Assembly (NCBI GenBank): GCA_934718065.1
Contig: CAKUZR010000008.1
Coordinates: 1-64,000 of the forward strand
Length of the DNA stretch: 64,000 nt
Reading direction: 5' to 3'
DNA from: an uncultured Treponema sp.
GTDB lineage: Bacteria; Spirochaetota; Spirochaetia; Treponematales; Treponemataceae
In this document: piece by piece, positions 52,440 through 60,045 of the stretch
Layout: each line of letters opens with the position of its first letter
Numbering within the stretch: the first letter of the stretch is position 1
The notes under the pieces: model-generated
Seen by the model: only the letters and a program-made list of their open reading frames with translations
Databases searched by the model: none
Told to the model about the DNA's origin: nothing
Position numbers and translations under genes: made by a program

Positions 52440-54416
52440 TTATGCCTTTTTTGTCAAAGCCGCACGAATCTGCGCCGCGAAAAGTTTATTCTGGTCGCTG
52501 CGCTCCGGAACAGAAAATTTCGGTTTTCCGTCCTCTTCTGAAATACGGTAAATTCGCCGCGGATTTGTTGTATACGCTGGACTTTCAGGATTGTTTATCC
52601 ACCAGTCAAGAACGGAAAGAATGCAGAGCGTATATTTCAAAAGATTTGCGTTGTTCGCATTTGTGTTCGCCGTTGTGTTGTTTGCGCCGAGCAGCGTGTC
52701 GAGCCGCTTTGAAATCTCATTTGAAATATCAAATTTGTAGTGCGCCCAAGGATTTTCTATCATGGAAACATCGCCGTGCATTGAAGCAACTTTGTCGCAA
52801 AGAGAAACTGCTTCTGTAAAATAATTTCTTGCAAAATCAGTGCGCAAAAAAAGCGGGCGGTATTTGCTTTCATCCTGGGGACGTTCAAGAATCAGCTGGT
52901 CAAATTTAAAATGCGGAAGGAAATGCCACTGTGTCTGCCACAAAAGCGACGTAATCAGTTTTTTTCCGAACTGGGAATCCTCGTAATCGTCCTGCGAATA
53001 AATCTGGTTCACAAGATCGTTCAGCGGATCGCAATAGAGTTTTTCAAAAACATTCTCGCGGTACGCCGACCAGTCATCCATAACAGAAGCGATTGTGTCT
53101 TTTTCCTTTGAAGAAGCCGAGGCGTTTGAAATCGGCGTGAATTTGATATTTCTGCAGCCAACAAAACAATCCTCCAGAATCCGAAGAAGAACAACCGTAA
53201 CCTGCAAAGGATTTTCCGGGCTCAGCACGTTGAATCCATCGGCAAAATTGTAAAGCGGCTGAAAATACGGATACATATCCGGGTGCTTTTCAAGCTGCGC
53301 AAATCCCGCCTGCGGAAAAAGCTGGTCAAGAAGTTTTATTCCCGTTGCAACAATTTGGTCTTTTTTGCCTTTTTCAGGCTTGACCGCGGTGTCAGGCTTT
53401 TTTTCTTCCTCAACTTTAACAGTTTTCGCCTTTTCCGGAAGAAGCAAATCGTATTTGTGCAAACCCACGAATTTCAAAATATCCGCAACTTTCACCTTGA
53501 AGAAATCAGGATATTCCTCGTAAGTATCGGAGCACATTCTCATCAAAAGCGGATAGCACTTTTTCACAATTTCATTCTGAATATAAAGCCAGTCTGTAAT
53601 CGCTTCCTTTGCAAGCGATGAAAGTTTTTCCTGCGGAGAATCTGGATATGAAACTTCATCCGTGTAAATTTCCTTTATAAGCTTCGGAATTTTGTTTTCG
53701 CCGTAATAATAAACCTGAATCAAAAGTTTATAAACCGCGCGGATGTACGGAATCAAATCCTGAACAACGTAAGGCTGCGGCAAATCCAGAATTTCAATGT
53801 GCGCAAGCTTTACGGTCTGCATTGTCCAGCCGGCAATCATTCTTAGGAATTTGAATTTTGTTTCAGTTCCGCTTGCAATTTTCGCCTTGTATGAAGCCGG
53901 AGCAATCTGAATCAAAGTTTTAATCACCGTAATAAATCCGGAAAGATTTTCAACATGATGCTTTAAAGTTACTGTGCAGAATTCAGAGACAACCTGCTCG
54001 TGACCGTTCTGCTGAAAATATTTTATAAAATTGAAAAGACCGTAGTTCGGCTTGATTCCATATTCGTCGCGCATCATAAGCTTGTCGAAAAGAGAATTAA
54101 GTTTTGCTGTTACCGGCGCAAGCTCTTCCTGCCGCTTCCTTGTTCCGCTGCCATTATGTTCATTCTGCGCCCCGCCAGAACCCGCGGAATTTTCTGAGCT
54201 TCCAGAAGAAGTCTGACGCATAAGCCGCCCCGTTCCTTTTGTGGATTTTCCCGATGATTTTGAACTGTCCGAACGTTCGTACATAACTTCTCCCCCAAGT
54301 TTTTTTGACATAAGTTCAGCTTCTTCAGGATTCAAATGACCAATTGCCTTTCTTGTTCTATCAAGCGTTCCAGGAGCCCAGTCAGCTTCCCTGGCTCTTT
54401 TTCCATCTTCCTGCAT
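52440..54416 (-). CDS. Large cytoplasmic protein of unknown function
   Basis: A 658-aa protein without signal peptide. Residues ~45-95 are a Ser/Gly/Lys low-complexity linker (SDSSKSSGKSTKGTGR). The remainder is helical and hydrophilic, with aromatic-rich blocks such as YGLFNFIKYFQQNGHEQVV and LITSLLWQTQWHFLPHFKF; a second charged linker lies around residue 345. No enzyme motif seen. AAGGGGG precedes the ATG by eight bases. It lies in an operon with DUF2804, the HExxH protein, an exported protein and rsmG. The family appears treponeme-restricted, an impression not checked by search. Confidence 0.7.
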   Translation of the reverse strand: MQEDGKRAREADWAPGTLDRTRKAIGHLNPEEAELMSKKLGGEVMYERSDSSKSSGKSTKGTGRLMRQTSSGSSENSAGSGGAQNEHNGSGTRKRQEELAPVTAKLNSLFDKLMMRDEYGIKPNYGLFNFIKYFQQNGHEQVVSEFCTVTLKHHVENLSGFITVIKTLIQIAPASYKAKIASGTETKFKFLRMIAGWTMQTVKLAHIEILDLPQPYVVQDLIPYIRAVYKLLIQVYYYGENKIPKLIKEIYTDEVSYPDSPQEKLSSLAKEAITDWLYIQNEIVKKCYPLLMRMCSDTYEEYPDFFKVKVADILKFVGLHKYDLLLPEKAKTVKVEEEKKPDTAVKPEKGKKDQIVATGIKLLDQLFPQAGFAQLEKHPDMYPYFQPLYNFADGFNVLSPENPLQVTVVLLRILEDCFVGCRNIKFTPISNASASSKEKDTIASVMDDWSAYRENVFEKLYCDPLNDLVNQIYSQDDYEDSQFGKKLITSLLWQTQWHFLPHFKFDQLILERPQDESKYRPLFLRTDFARNYFTEAVSLCDKVASMHGDVSMIENPWAHYKFDISNEISKRLDTLLGANNTTANTNANNANLLKYTLCILSVLDWWINNPESPAYTTNPRRIYRISEEDGKPKFSVPERSDQNKLFAAQIRAALTKKA

Positions 54417-54432
54417 AAAATTTTCCCCCTTG

Positions 54433-55497
54433 CTACAAACGAATGTGACTTTTTTTCACGATTCCAGGGCAATTTTTTAGAATGATTTTTTCTCCGCTTT
54501 TTGAAACCAGCACGCCGTCGAAAGTGCCGTAAATTGTTGTGTAAACATTGCGCATCACAATTATATTCAATGTTCTGTTGCTTACCGAAGAAGGATTGAA
54601 CGACAAGTCGACCATTCCTTCAGTGTCCTGCGCAACCCACTTTTTCGCAATTCCAAAAGGATGAGTAATCTGCACAGGAGGCATAGCGGTAATTTCACCG
54701 TCAACAGAAAGCATATCGTTGTTGTACAAATCTTCATCCAGTGCCATATAGCTTGTGTTTCCAAATGAAAAAACAATGTCTTTCCCGTTGATATTCGCCA
54801 TTCCGTACATAATTTCGCTGGAAGAGCGCGGCTTTAAATATGTTCTGTTCAGCATAAAAAGGCCGAGCCCCTTGCTTTGCGGGATTTCCTTTATGTGGTG
54901 GCGATGTTTTCCCGTGTTCAAGCCGCCTTCAAGGCTCAACGGAACAAACCAGCTTGCCGAGCAACGCTGCATTGTGGGAGCCGGATTCACAAAAAGGACT
55001 TCACTTGAATTTTTATTGAAATGCGCAAAATATTTCGCTTTTACCGCCGGCCTGAATTTATCGCCGCGAACAGTAAACGACAGTGCAATCCTGTCTCTTT
55101 TCCGGCTCCAGCTGATTTTTATATATCTTGTGCTTGAAAAAGTATTGCAGGCCGCCTCAAATGTATTCACCGGAACAAAACGCCTTCTTGGCCCCATGAA
55201 AGAATGATACGCAAGTTTCTGTCCGTTCTCCTTGTTCCAGAAAATCACTTCCGCAAGCCCGAAAGCCTTGTCGTCAAAAAATTCCGCAAGCCCGATATAA
55301 TTTTCCACAGCAAAAATAAAGCAAACCCGGCTCTTTATTCTGAAATTTGAAAAAAATGTGGAAGTCGGAATTCCCGCGAAAGGAGCTTTTACTCCGCGAA
55401 TATCAACAGCATCTGAAACTCCAGAAAACGAACCGAAATTAATTTTTCCGTTCTGAACAATATTTTCAGGAGCTTTCACAAGAGGTCTAGAATACAC
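54433..55497 (-). CDS. DUF2804 family protein
   Basis: A 354-aa protein with GTG start (GAGGA six bases upstream). It matches the DUF2804 pattern I recall: beta-rich throughout, with FGSFSGVSDAVDI near the N-terminus, FFDDKAFGLAEVIFWNKENG, SFMGPRRRFVP and EGGLNTGKHRHHIKEIPQ-type motifs and the end block HPFGIAKKWVAQDTEGMVDL. The family may bind lipid- or hydroxysteroid-like ligands (lipocalin-like fold), but no function is established. First gene of the five-gene operon to rsmG; strong promoter upstream. Confidence 0.7.
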   Translation of the reverse strand: MYSRPLVKAPENIVQNGKINFGSFSGVSDAVDIRGVKAPFAGIPTSTFFSNFRIKSRVCFIFAVENYIGLAEFFDDKAFGLAEVIFWNKENGQKLAYHSFMGPRRRFVPVNTFEAACNTFSSTRYIKISWSRKRDRIALSFTVRGDKFRPAVKAKYFAHFNKNSSEVLFVNPAPTMQRCSASWFVPLSLEGGLNTGKHRHHIKEIPQSKGLGLFMLNRTYLKPRSSSEIMYGMANINGKDIVFSFGNTSYMALDEDLYNNDMLSVDGEITAMPPVQITHPFGIAKKWVAQDTEGMVDLSFNPSSVSNRTLNIIVMRNVYTTIYGTFDGVLVSKSGEKIILKNCPGIVKKSHIRL

Positions 55498-55532
55498 AAA
55501 AAATCCTCAGCTAAATAAAGCAATTTCTGTAT

Positions 55533-55561
55533 ATTATATAAGAATATATTGTAGTTATCAA
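55533..55561 (-). promoter_or_regulatory. Promoter of the DUF2804-rsmG operon
   Basis: Minus-strand TTGATA (55556-55561), 17-nt spacer, TATAAT (55533-55538), 36 bp upstream of the GTG start. Confidence 0.7.
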
Positions 55562-55609
55562 ATAATTTTCTTGTTAATTAAAAACACCGTGATAAAATTA
55601 ATGATAGCC

Positions 55610-55802
55610 TGAATGTCGAGTTTTTTGTTGAAAGAATAAAAGCGTAGGCAGATTTGCAATTTGTGAAGATTTTTGGCGATTGAATTCATTAAAGTGCGGA
55701 GCACCCGAATTAATACAAGCGCAGCGCGAGCCAAATCCATCTGAGCAAATTGGAAATATGCCGAAAGCGTTCTTTCAGAATTTGCAAAAAAAATCGACAT
55801 TA
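55610..55802 (+). repeat. MITE-like dispersed repeat, copy A4
   Basis: 193 bp with ends TGAATGTCGA-g-TTTTTT and AAAAAA-a-TCGACATT. Same orientation as A2. It fills most of the 338-bp gap before the beta-CASP nuclease gene, whose ATG is 34 bp further on; the gene's long open frame upstream of that is translation of this repeat. Confidence 0.85.
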
Positions 55803-55835
55803 AAGCCAAATAAACTTTGCAACAGGAGATGCTTT

Positions 55836-57287
55836 ATGGGAATAAAATTGTATTCACTCGGTGCGGCACAGGAAGTTACCGGCTCAAAACATATTCTGGA
55901 AATTGACGGCCGTCAGATAATGATTGACTGCGGTGCATTCCAGGGAAAACGAAAAGAATCCGACGACAAAAACAGAAATTTCGATTTTGCACACGAGCAG
56001 CTTGAAGCTGTGATTCTTACCCACGGACACTACGACCACTGCGGACTTTTGCCGGTTCTTACAAAAAAAGGCTACGACGGAAACATTTACGCAACTCCGG
56101 CAACCCGCGACATTGCAAATCTTGTTATGATGGACAGCGCGCGGATTCAGGCAAGGGATGCTGAATTCCTTGCAAAGCAGGCAAGAAAAAAAGGCGAAAA
56201 ATTCAGCTGGCGGCCAATTTTCGACGAAGATGATGTTGTAAAATGCGCCAACCAGATTATCTGCCTTTCATACAATAGAAAAATGTACATCGCCCCTGAT
56301 GTTCAGCTGGAATTTTTCGATGCTGGACATATTCTTGGCTCATCGTTCGCAAATCTTACAATCCGGGGCTGGCATTCAGGCTTGAGCACGCCGTATGTTC
56401 ATTCAACCGGCGAAAACGAAACCAGAATTCTTTTTACAGGCGACATTGGTCGCAAGGAAAAACCGATTATCCGGCCGCCGGCAACAAATATTCCTGCGCC
56501 AGACTACATTGTTCTTGAATCAACCTACGGAAACCGCAAGCATGAAAACCGCGAATTCGCGCTGAAAGAGCTTGAACGCGTTGTGCGCGACACCTGCGCA
56601 AAAAAAGGAAAAATCATAATTCCTTCATTCGCGATAGAAAGGGTTCAGGAGCTCGTTTACTATCTGCATCTTCTTACCGACCAGAAAAAAATTCCGGTTG
56701 TGCCGATTTACGTTGACTCCCCGATGGCGGCGAATGCAACAAGCGTTTTCCGCGTTCATCCGGAATGTTACGACGAAAGCGTGAACGAAGCATTCCTGAA
56801 GCACCACAAAAATCCGTTCGGTTTTGGCTCGCTGACTTTCACAACAAGCGTGGAAGAATCAAAAGCCCTGAACAAAAAAGAAGGTCCGATGATTATTATT
56901 TCCGCGGATGGAATGTGCGAAGCCGGACGCGTTCTTTATCATCTTGCAAATGAAATAAACAACGAAAGAAATACAGTCCTCATCGTTGGCTACATGGCGG
57001 AAAACACTTTGGGCCGAAGAATCCGGGACGGAGCAAAAGAAGTGAAAATTCTGGGCGATTTGTACCAGGTCAAAGCGAAAGTTGAGCAAATCAACGCATT
57101 CAGCGCGCATGCAGACTACGAAGAAATGACCGACTGGCTCGACAGCCTTGACAAAAGCCGCCTCAAAAACATCTTCATGGTTCACGGCGAAAAAGACGCC
57201 CAGGAGTTCTTCACAAACTACCTGCACGACCACGGCTATAAAAATGTAACCGTAGTAAAATATGATGAAACCTATGAATTAGGCTAA
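55836..57287 (+). CDS. Beta-CASP metallo-beta-lactamase ribonuclease (CPSF/YsgA-like)
   Basis: A 483-aa zinc-dependent nuclease of the MBL/beta-CASP superfamily with C-terminal RMMBL domain. The metal motif HGHYDH is at residues 63-68; further ligands are in FFDAGHILGS and FTGDIGRKEKPI. The beta-CASP insert begins ESTYGNRKHEN and includes VPIYVDSPMA; RMMBL has INAFSAHADYEEMTDWL and FMVHGEKDAQEFF. Such proteins process or degrade RNA. GGAG is nine bases before the ATG at 55836. Not the RNase J length or N-terminus; closer to archaeal-type CPSF relatives. Confidence 0.9.
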   Translation: MGIKLYSLGAAQEVTGSKHILEIDGRQIMIDCGAFQGKRKESDDKNRNFDFAHEQLEAVILTHGHYDHCGLLPVLTKKGYDGNIYATPATRDIANLVMMDSARIQARDAEFLAKQARKKGEKFSWRPIFDEDDVVKCANQIICLSYNRKMYIAPDVQLEFFDAGHILGSSFANLTIRGWHSGLSTPYVHSTGENETRILFTGDIGRKEKPIIRPPATNIPAPDYIVLESTYGNRKHENREFALKELERVVRDTCAKKGKIIIPSFAIERVQELVYYLHLLTDQKKIPVVPIYVDSPMAANATSVFRVHPECYDESVNEAFLKHHKNPFGFGSLTFTTSVEESKALNKKEGPMIIISADGMCEAGRVLYHLANEINNERNTVLIVGYMAENTLGRRIRDGAKEVKILGDLYQVKAKVEQINAFSAHADYEEMTDWLDSLDKSRLKNIFMVHGEKDAQEFFTNYLHDHGYKNVTVVKYDETYELG

Positions 57288-57314
57288 AATAAAAAAAAAC
57301 GAAAGGAGTTTTTT

Positions 57315-58358
57315 ATGAAAAAAGCAACAAAATTATTTACACGCTGTATCTGCCTTTGCGCAATCGCAAGCCTTATCGGGGGGGGGTGTAACAGCAGCAG
57401 CTCAGATGATGAAATAAAGGCAACTGTAAGCAAAACAACTTCTTCACTAGTAACTGTTGAAGAAGATTCTTACAGCAGCATTGTTTCAGAAAGCGACAAA
57501 ACAACCGTAAATGCCGCGCTTGACTCTGCAGGAATTGATAAAATCATCAAATCCGCATCAGACTATTCCGGATTTGCAAAAAACGCCGAAAATTCATCAT
57601 ACGATGAAAGCCGCTCAACAAGCGCAAACGATTTAGGAACAAAAATTTATTCAGAGCTTTCAGAAAAATACACGACTTTTGCAGAAAGCCTTGAAAATTC
57701 AGGAAAAGCCTCGCTGTCTTACACAATAACTCCGGGCGAAATAACAGGACTTCCTGAAGGAACAAAAATGACAGTTCCGCTGTTCTCTATTTCTCACACA
57801 GTTTCCTCCTCAAACAGAGGCTCAGCGACAAGCCAGGCATTCTCGCAAAGCATTTCTTCAACTTTATTCAAAGATATGAAAACTTCTGAAGAGAACAGTA
57901 TTTTCAAACAGATTGCCGCAAATTCCGCTCAAAATTTCAGTTATGCTGCCGCAACAACAATCGACATAGAAAAAGCACAGAGCGGAAATTACCAAAATCT
58001 TTCTGACATCATGAAAATCACAGGAAGCGGAAAACTTGATTTTTACACAAGCAGCTTTATTTCATTTGTAACTGATGAAAAAATCGCCGGAAAATTTTCT
58101 GTTGAATTAAAAATCAATGCAAGAACAACAGATTTCAGCAACATAGTAAAAAATATTGAAGAATCTGACTCTCCAGAAACAATTCCGCCTGAAAATTTGC
58201 TTGATCCAGAAAACACAGAAGCCTCTCTTGTGATTGACGTATGCGACCTGAACGGAAATTTCATCTACAATTACAAAAATCTTACAGCCATCTCTGAAAT
58301 TGAAAAATATGCAACTCTGTTCAATCTTAACGATATGATTTCCTGCGGGAATGAATAA
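57315..58358 (+). CDS. Phase-variable lipoprotein of unknown function
   Basis: A 347-aa lipoprotein. The signal peptide MKKATKLFTRCICLCAIASL is followed by I-GGG-C, the three Gly before the lipid Cys being coded by a G9 tract. In this state the frame is open. The mature part is Ser/Thr-rich and hydrophilic with no known motif; repeated SEKYTTFAESLENSGKASLS-type segments look beta/helical mixed. AAAGGAG precedes the ATG by six bases. It should be anchored at the outer or inner membrane; surface exposure is plausible given the G tract. It shares no obvious similarity with the giant lipoprotein. Confidence 0.8.
   Translation: MKKATKLFTRCICLCAIASLIGGGCNSSSSDDEIKATVSKTTSSLVTVEEDSYSSIVSESDKTTVNAALDSAGIDKIIKSASDYSGFAKNAENSSYDESRSTSANDLGTKIYSELSEKYTTFAESLENSGKASLSYTITPGEITGLPEGTKMTVPLFSISHTVSSSNRGSATSQAFSQSISSTLFKDMKTSEENSIFKQIAANSAQNFSYAAATTIDIEKAQSGNYQNLSDIMKITGSGKLDFYTSSFISFVTDEKIAGKFSVELKINARTTDFSNIVKNIEESDSPETIPPENLLDPENTEASLVIDVCDLNGNFIYNYKNLTAISEIEKYATLFNLNDMISCGNE
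57378..57386 (+). repeat. Poly-G (G9) contingency tract in a lipoprotein signal peptide
   Basis: Nine G, exactly coding the Gly-Gly-Gly before the lipobox Cys. G10 would read GGG-GTG-TAA, a stop directly after the tract; G8 stops after nine further codons (at ATG-ATG-AAA-TAA). So only multiples of three are ON. Confidence 0.85.
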
Positions 58359-58372
58359 TCCACAAAAAAAAA

Positions 58373-58410
58373 TGCTCCGAAAGCCTTAAAACTTTTGGAG
58401 CAGTTTTATT
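58373..58410. terminator. Bidirectional terminator between lipoprotein and hisB
   Basis: TGCTCC (58373-58378) pairs with GGAGCA (58397-58402), extended by GAAAG/CTTTt; T runs follow on both strands. It serves the two convergent genes. Confidence 0.8.
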
Positions 58411-58412
58411 TT

Positions 58413-59036
58413 TTACGAGCCAATTGTTCCTTTGGTTGAAGGGATTGCTCCGTTTCGGCGGGGATCTATTTCAACGGCGGCGCGGATTGCCCTGGCCGCG
58501 GCTTTGAACAAGCCTTCCATTTTGTGGTGGTCGCTGCGGCCGCGTAATGTGTCAAGGTGAAGATTGCACTGCGCGCTATTAACGAACGCCTGCCAGAAAT
58601 CTTCAAAACAGTCAGTTTGAAAACTTGCTTCAACGCCATTTGAATTCAAGCTGACCAGCGGAATTCCGGTAAGCTCGGCATTGCACACAAGAAACGGACG
58701 GCCGCCAAAATCAACTGCCGCACGGAGCAACGCCTCGTCCATCGGGTACAAAAACGAGCCTGTTCTATAAATTCCAGCGCAATTGCCCAGCGCTTTTGCA
58801 AAACAAGAGCCGAGCACAATTCCTGTGTCTTCAATCAGATGGTGCTGATCAACATTCAAGTCGCCTTTAAGCGAGCCGCTCAAATCAAAAAGTCCATGCT
58901 TGCAAAAAGAACGAAGCATATGATCAAAAAATCCGATTGGATTTTCCATTTCACATTTGCCGGTTCCGTCCAAATTCAATGTAAGAGAAATTTGAGTTTC
59001 TCTAGTAGTTCGTTCAACAGTTGCTATGCGCGCCAT
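58413..59036 (-). CDS. hisB: Imidazoleglycerol-phosphate dehydratase
   Basis: A 207-aa monofunctional HisB that removes water from imidazoleglycerol phosphate. Both manganese-binding repeats are present: FFDHMLRSFCKHGLFDL with DQHHLIEDTGIVLG-like NVDQHHLIEDTGIVLGSCF, and LHLDTLRGRSDHHKMEGLFKA. ATG at 59036 (not the TTG six bases upstream) with AAGGA before it. Twenty-six bases downstream of hisG; with hisG it forms a two-gene histidine operon, the other his genes not being in the window. Confidence 0.95.
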   Translation of the reverse strand: MARIATVERTTRETQISLTLNLDGTGKCEMENPIGFFDHMLRSFCKHGLFDLSGSLKGDLNVDQHHLIEDTGIVLGSCFAKALGNCAGIYRTGSFLYPMDEALLRAAVDFGGRPFLVCNAELTGIPLVSLNSNGVEASFQTDCFEDFWQAFVNSAQCNLHLDTLRGRSDHHKMEGLFKAAARAIRAAVEIDPRRNGAIPSTKGTIGS

Positions 59037-59062
59037 TTTCAATCCTTCAGTTTTAAAGCAGA

Positions 59063-59935
59063 CTACAAAATAACCTTGCGAAGCTCATATTCCAGAATGT
59101 CAGTTGCGCCCAGGCTCTGCAGTTTTGGAAGCAACGTTGGAACTTCACTTTTTTTAACCGCGATTTTTACAGCATATCCGTCATCGCCAAACAGCGGCGA
59201 AACAGTCGGGCTTTTCATTGAAGGAATTCCCTTGATAAGCTTTTCAAAATCAGATTTCGCGACATTCATTTCAAGCATAACACGAGAGCGGGCCGCCAAA
59301 ACCGCCTCAAAAAGCATTTTCAGCTCAAGGATTTTCTGTTTTTTCGCCGGATTCTGCATCGCTTCCTTTGAAGCATACATCCTTGTGGAAGATTCCATCA
59401 GCGTGTCCACGATTTTTAAGCGGTTTGCACGCAAAGATGAGCCAGTTGAAGTGTTGTCTATAAGAATCTGAGCAAGCGCATCATCGTTGTCCTGAACAAA
59501 GCCTTCGGAAGTTCCCCAAGTGCGGAAAATTGTTCCGTTGATTTTTTTTGAGGCAATATATTTTTTTGTAAGATTCTGATACTCAGTCGCAATTGTAACG
59601 TTTCCTTTTAGAAGCTCGTCAAAATCTTTTGTTTCCGGAATCGCGGCAACAATGCGGACAGGATCAAAACCCAAATCCATAATTTCTTCAACATCGTTTT
59701 CAACACCGTTTTCGTAAACCCAGTCTTTTCCGCTGAATCCAACATCGGCGCAATTCTGCGAAAGCAACGCGCTCGTAATCTGCGGCTTTACAACCTGAAA
59801 CGCCAAATCTTCCTGGTTTGTAACTGGAAAATAAGTTCTATCCGGCAAATGAATTGAAATTCCTACATCATTTAAAAGTTCATAAACCGACTCATAAATT
59901 CGGCCCTTTGCCAAAAGAATCTTCAATTTTTCCAT
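59063..59935 (-). CDS. hisG: ATP phosphoribosyltransferase, long form
   Basis: A 290-aa first enzyme of histidine synthesis, joining ATP and PRPP. It is the long HisG form: catalytic domain (LKILLAKGRIYESVYELL, CADVGFSGKDWVYENG, ATEYQNLTKKYI, IDNTSTGSSLRANRLKIVD with the PRPP-binding segment) plus the C-terminal ACT-like regulatory domain (SPLFGDDGYAVKIAVKKSEV), so it should be inhibited by histidine and not need HisZ. AGGAG before the ATG; first gene of hisGB. Confidence 0.95.
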   Translation of the reverse strand: MEKLKILLAKGRIYESVYELLNDVGISIHLPDRTYFPVTNQEDLAFQVVKPQITSALLSQNCADVGFSGKDWVYENGVENDVEEIMDLGFDPVRIVAAIPETKDFDELLKGNVTIATEYQNLTKKYIASKKINGTIFRTWGTSEGFVQDNDDALAQILIDNTSTGSSLRANRLKIVDTLMESSTRMYASKEAMQNPAKKQKILELKMLFEAVLAARSRVMLEMNVAKSDFEKLIKGIPSMKSPTVSPLFGDDGYAVKIAVKKSEVPTLLPKLQSLGATDILEYELRKVIL

Positions 59936-59966
59936 TTCTGCGCTCCTACGCTTTTAATTTTTCTAC

Positions 59967-59996
59967 ATTATAATAGAAGAAAGGCAAGAAATTCAA
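59967..59996 (-). promoter_or_regulatory. hisGB promoter
   Basis: Minus-strand TTGAAT (59991-59996), 18-nt spacer, TATAAT (59967-59972), 31 bp upstream of hisG. Divergent from earP. Confidence 0.6.
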
Positions 59997-60010
59997 TGTT
60001 GCAAACAAGA

Positions 60011-60039
60011 TTGTTAAAAACAACCATTTTCCGTAAAAT
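60011..60039 (+). promoter_or_regulatory. earP promoter, leaderless geometry
   Basis: TTGTTA (60011-60016), 17-nt spacer, TAAAAT (60034-60039), six bases, then the ATG at 60046. No ribosome-binding site. Confidence 0.65.
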
Positions 60040-60045
60040 ATTTTT

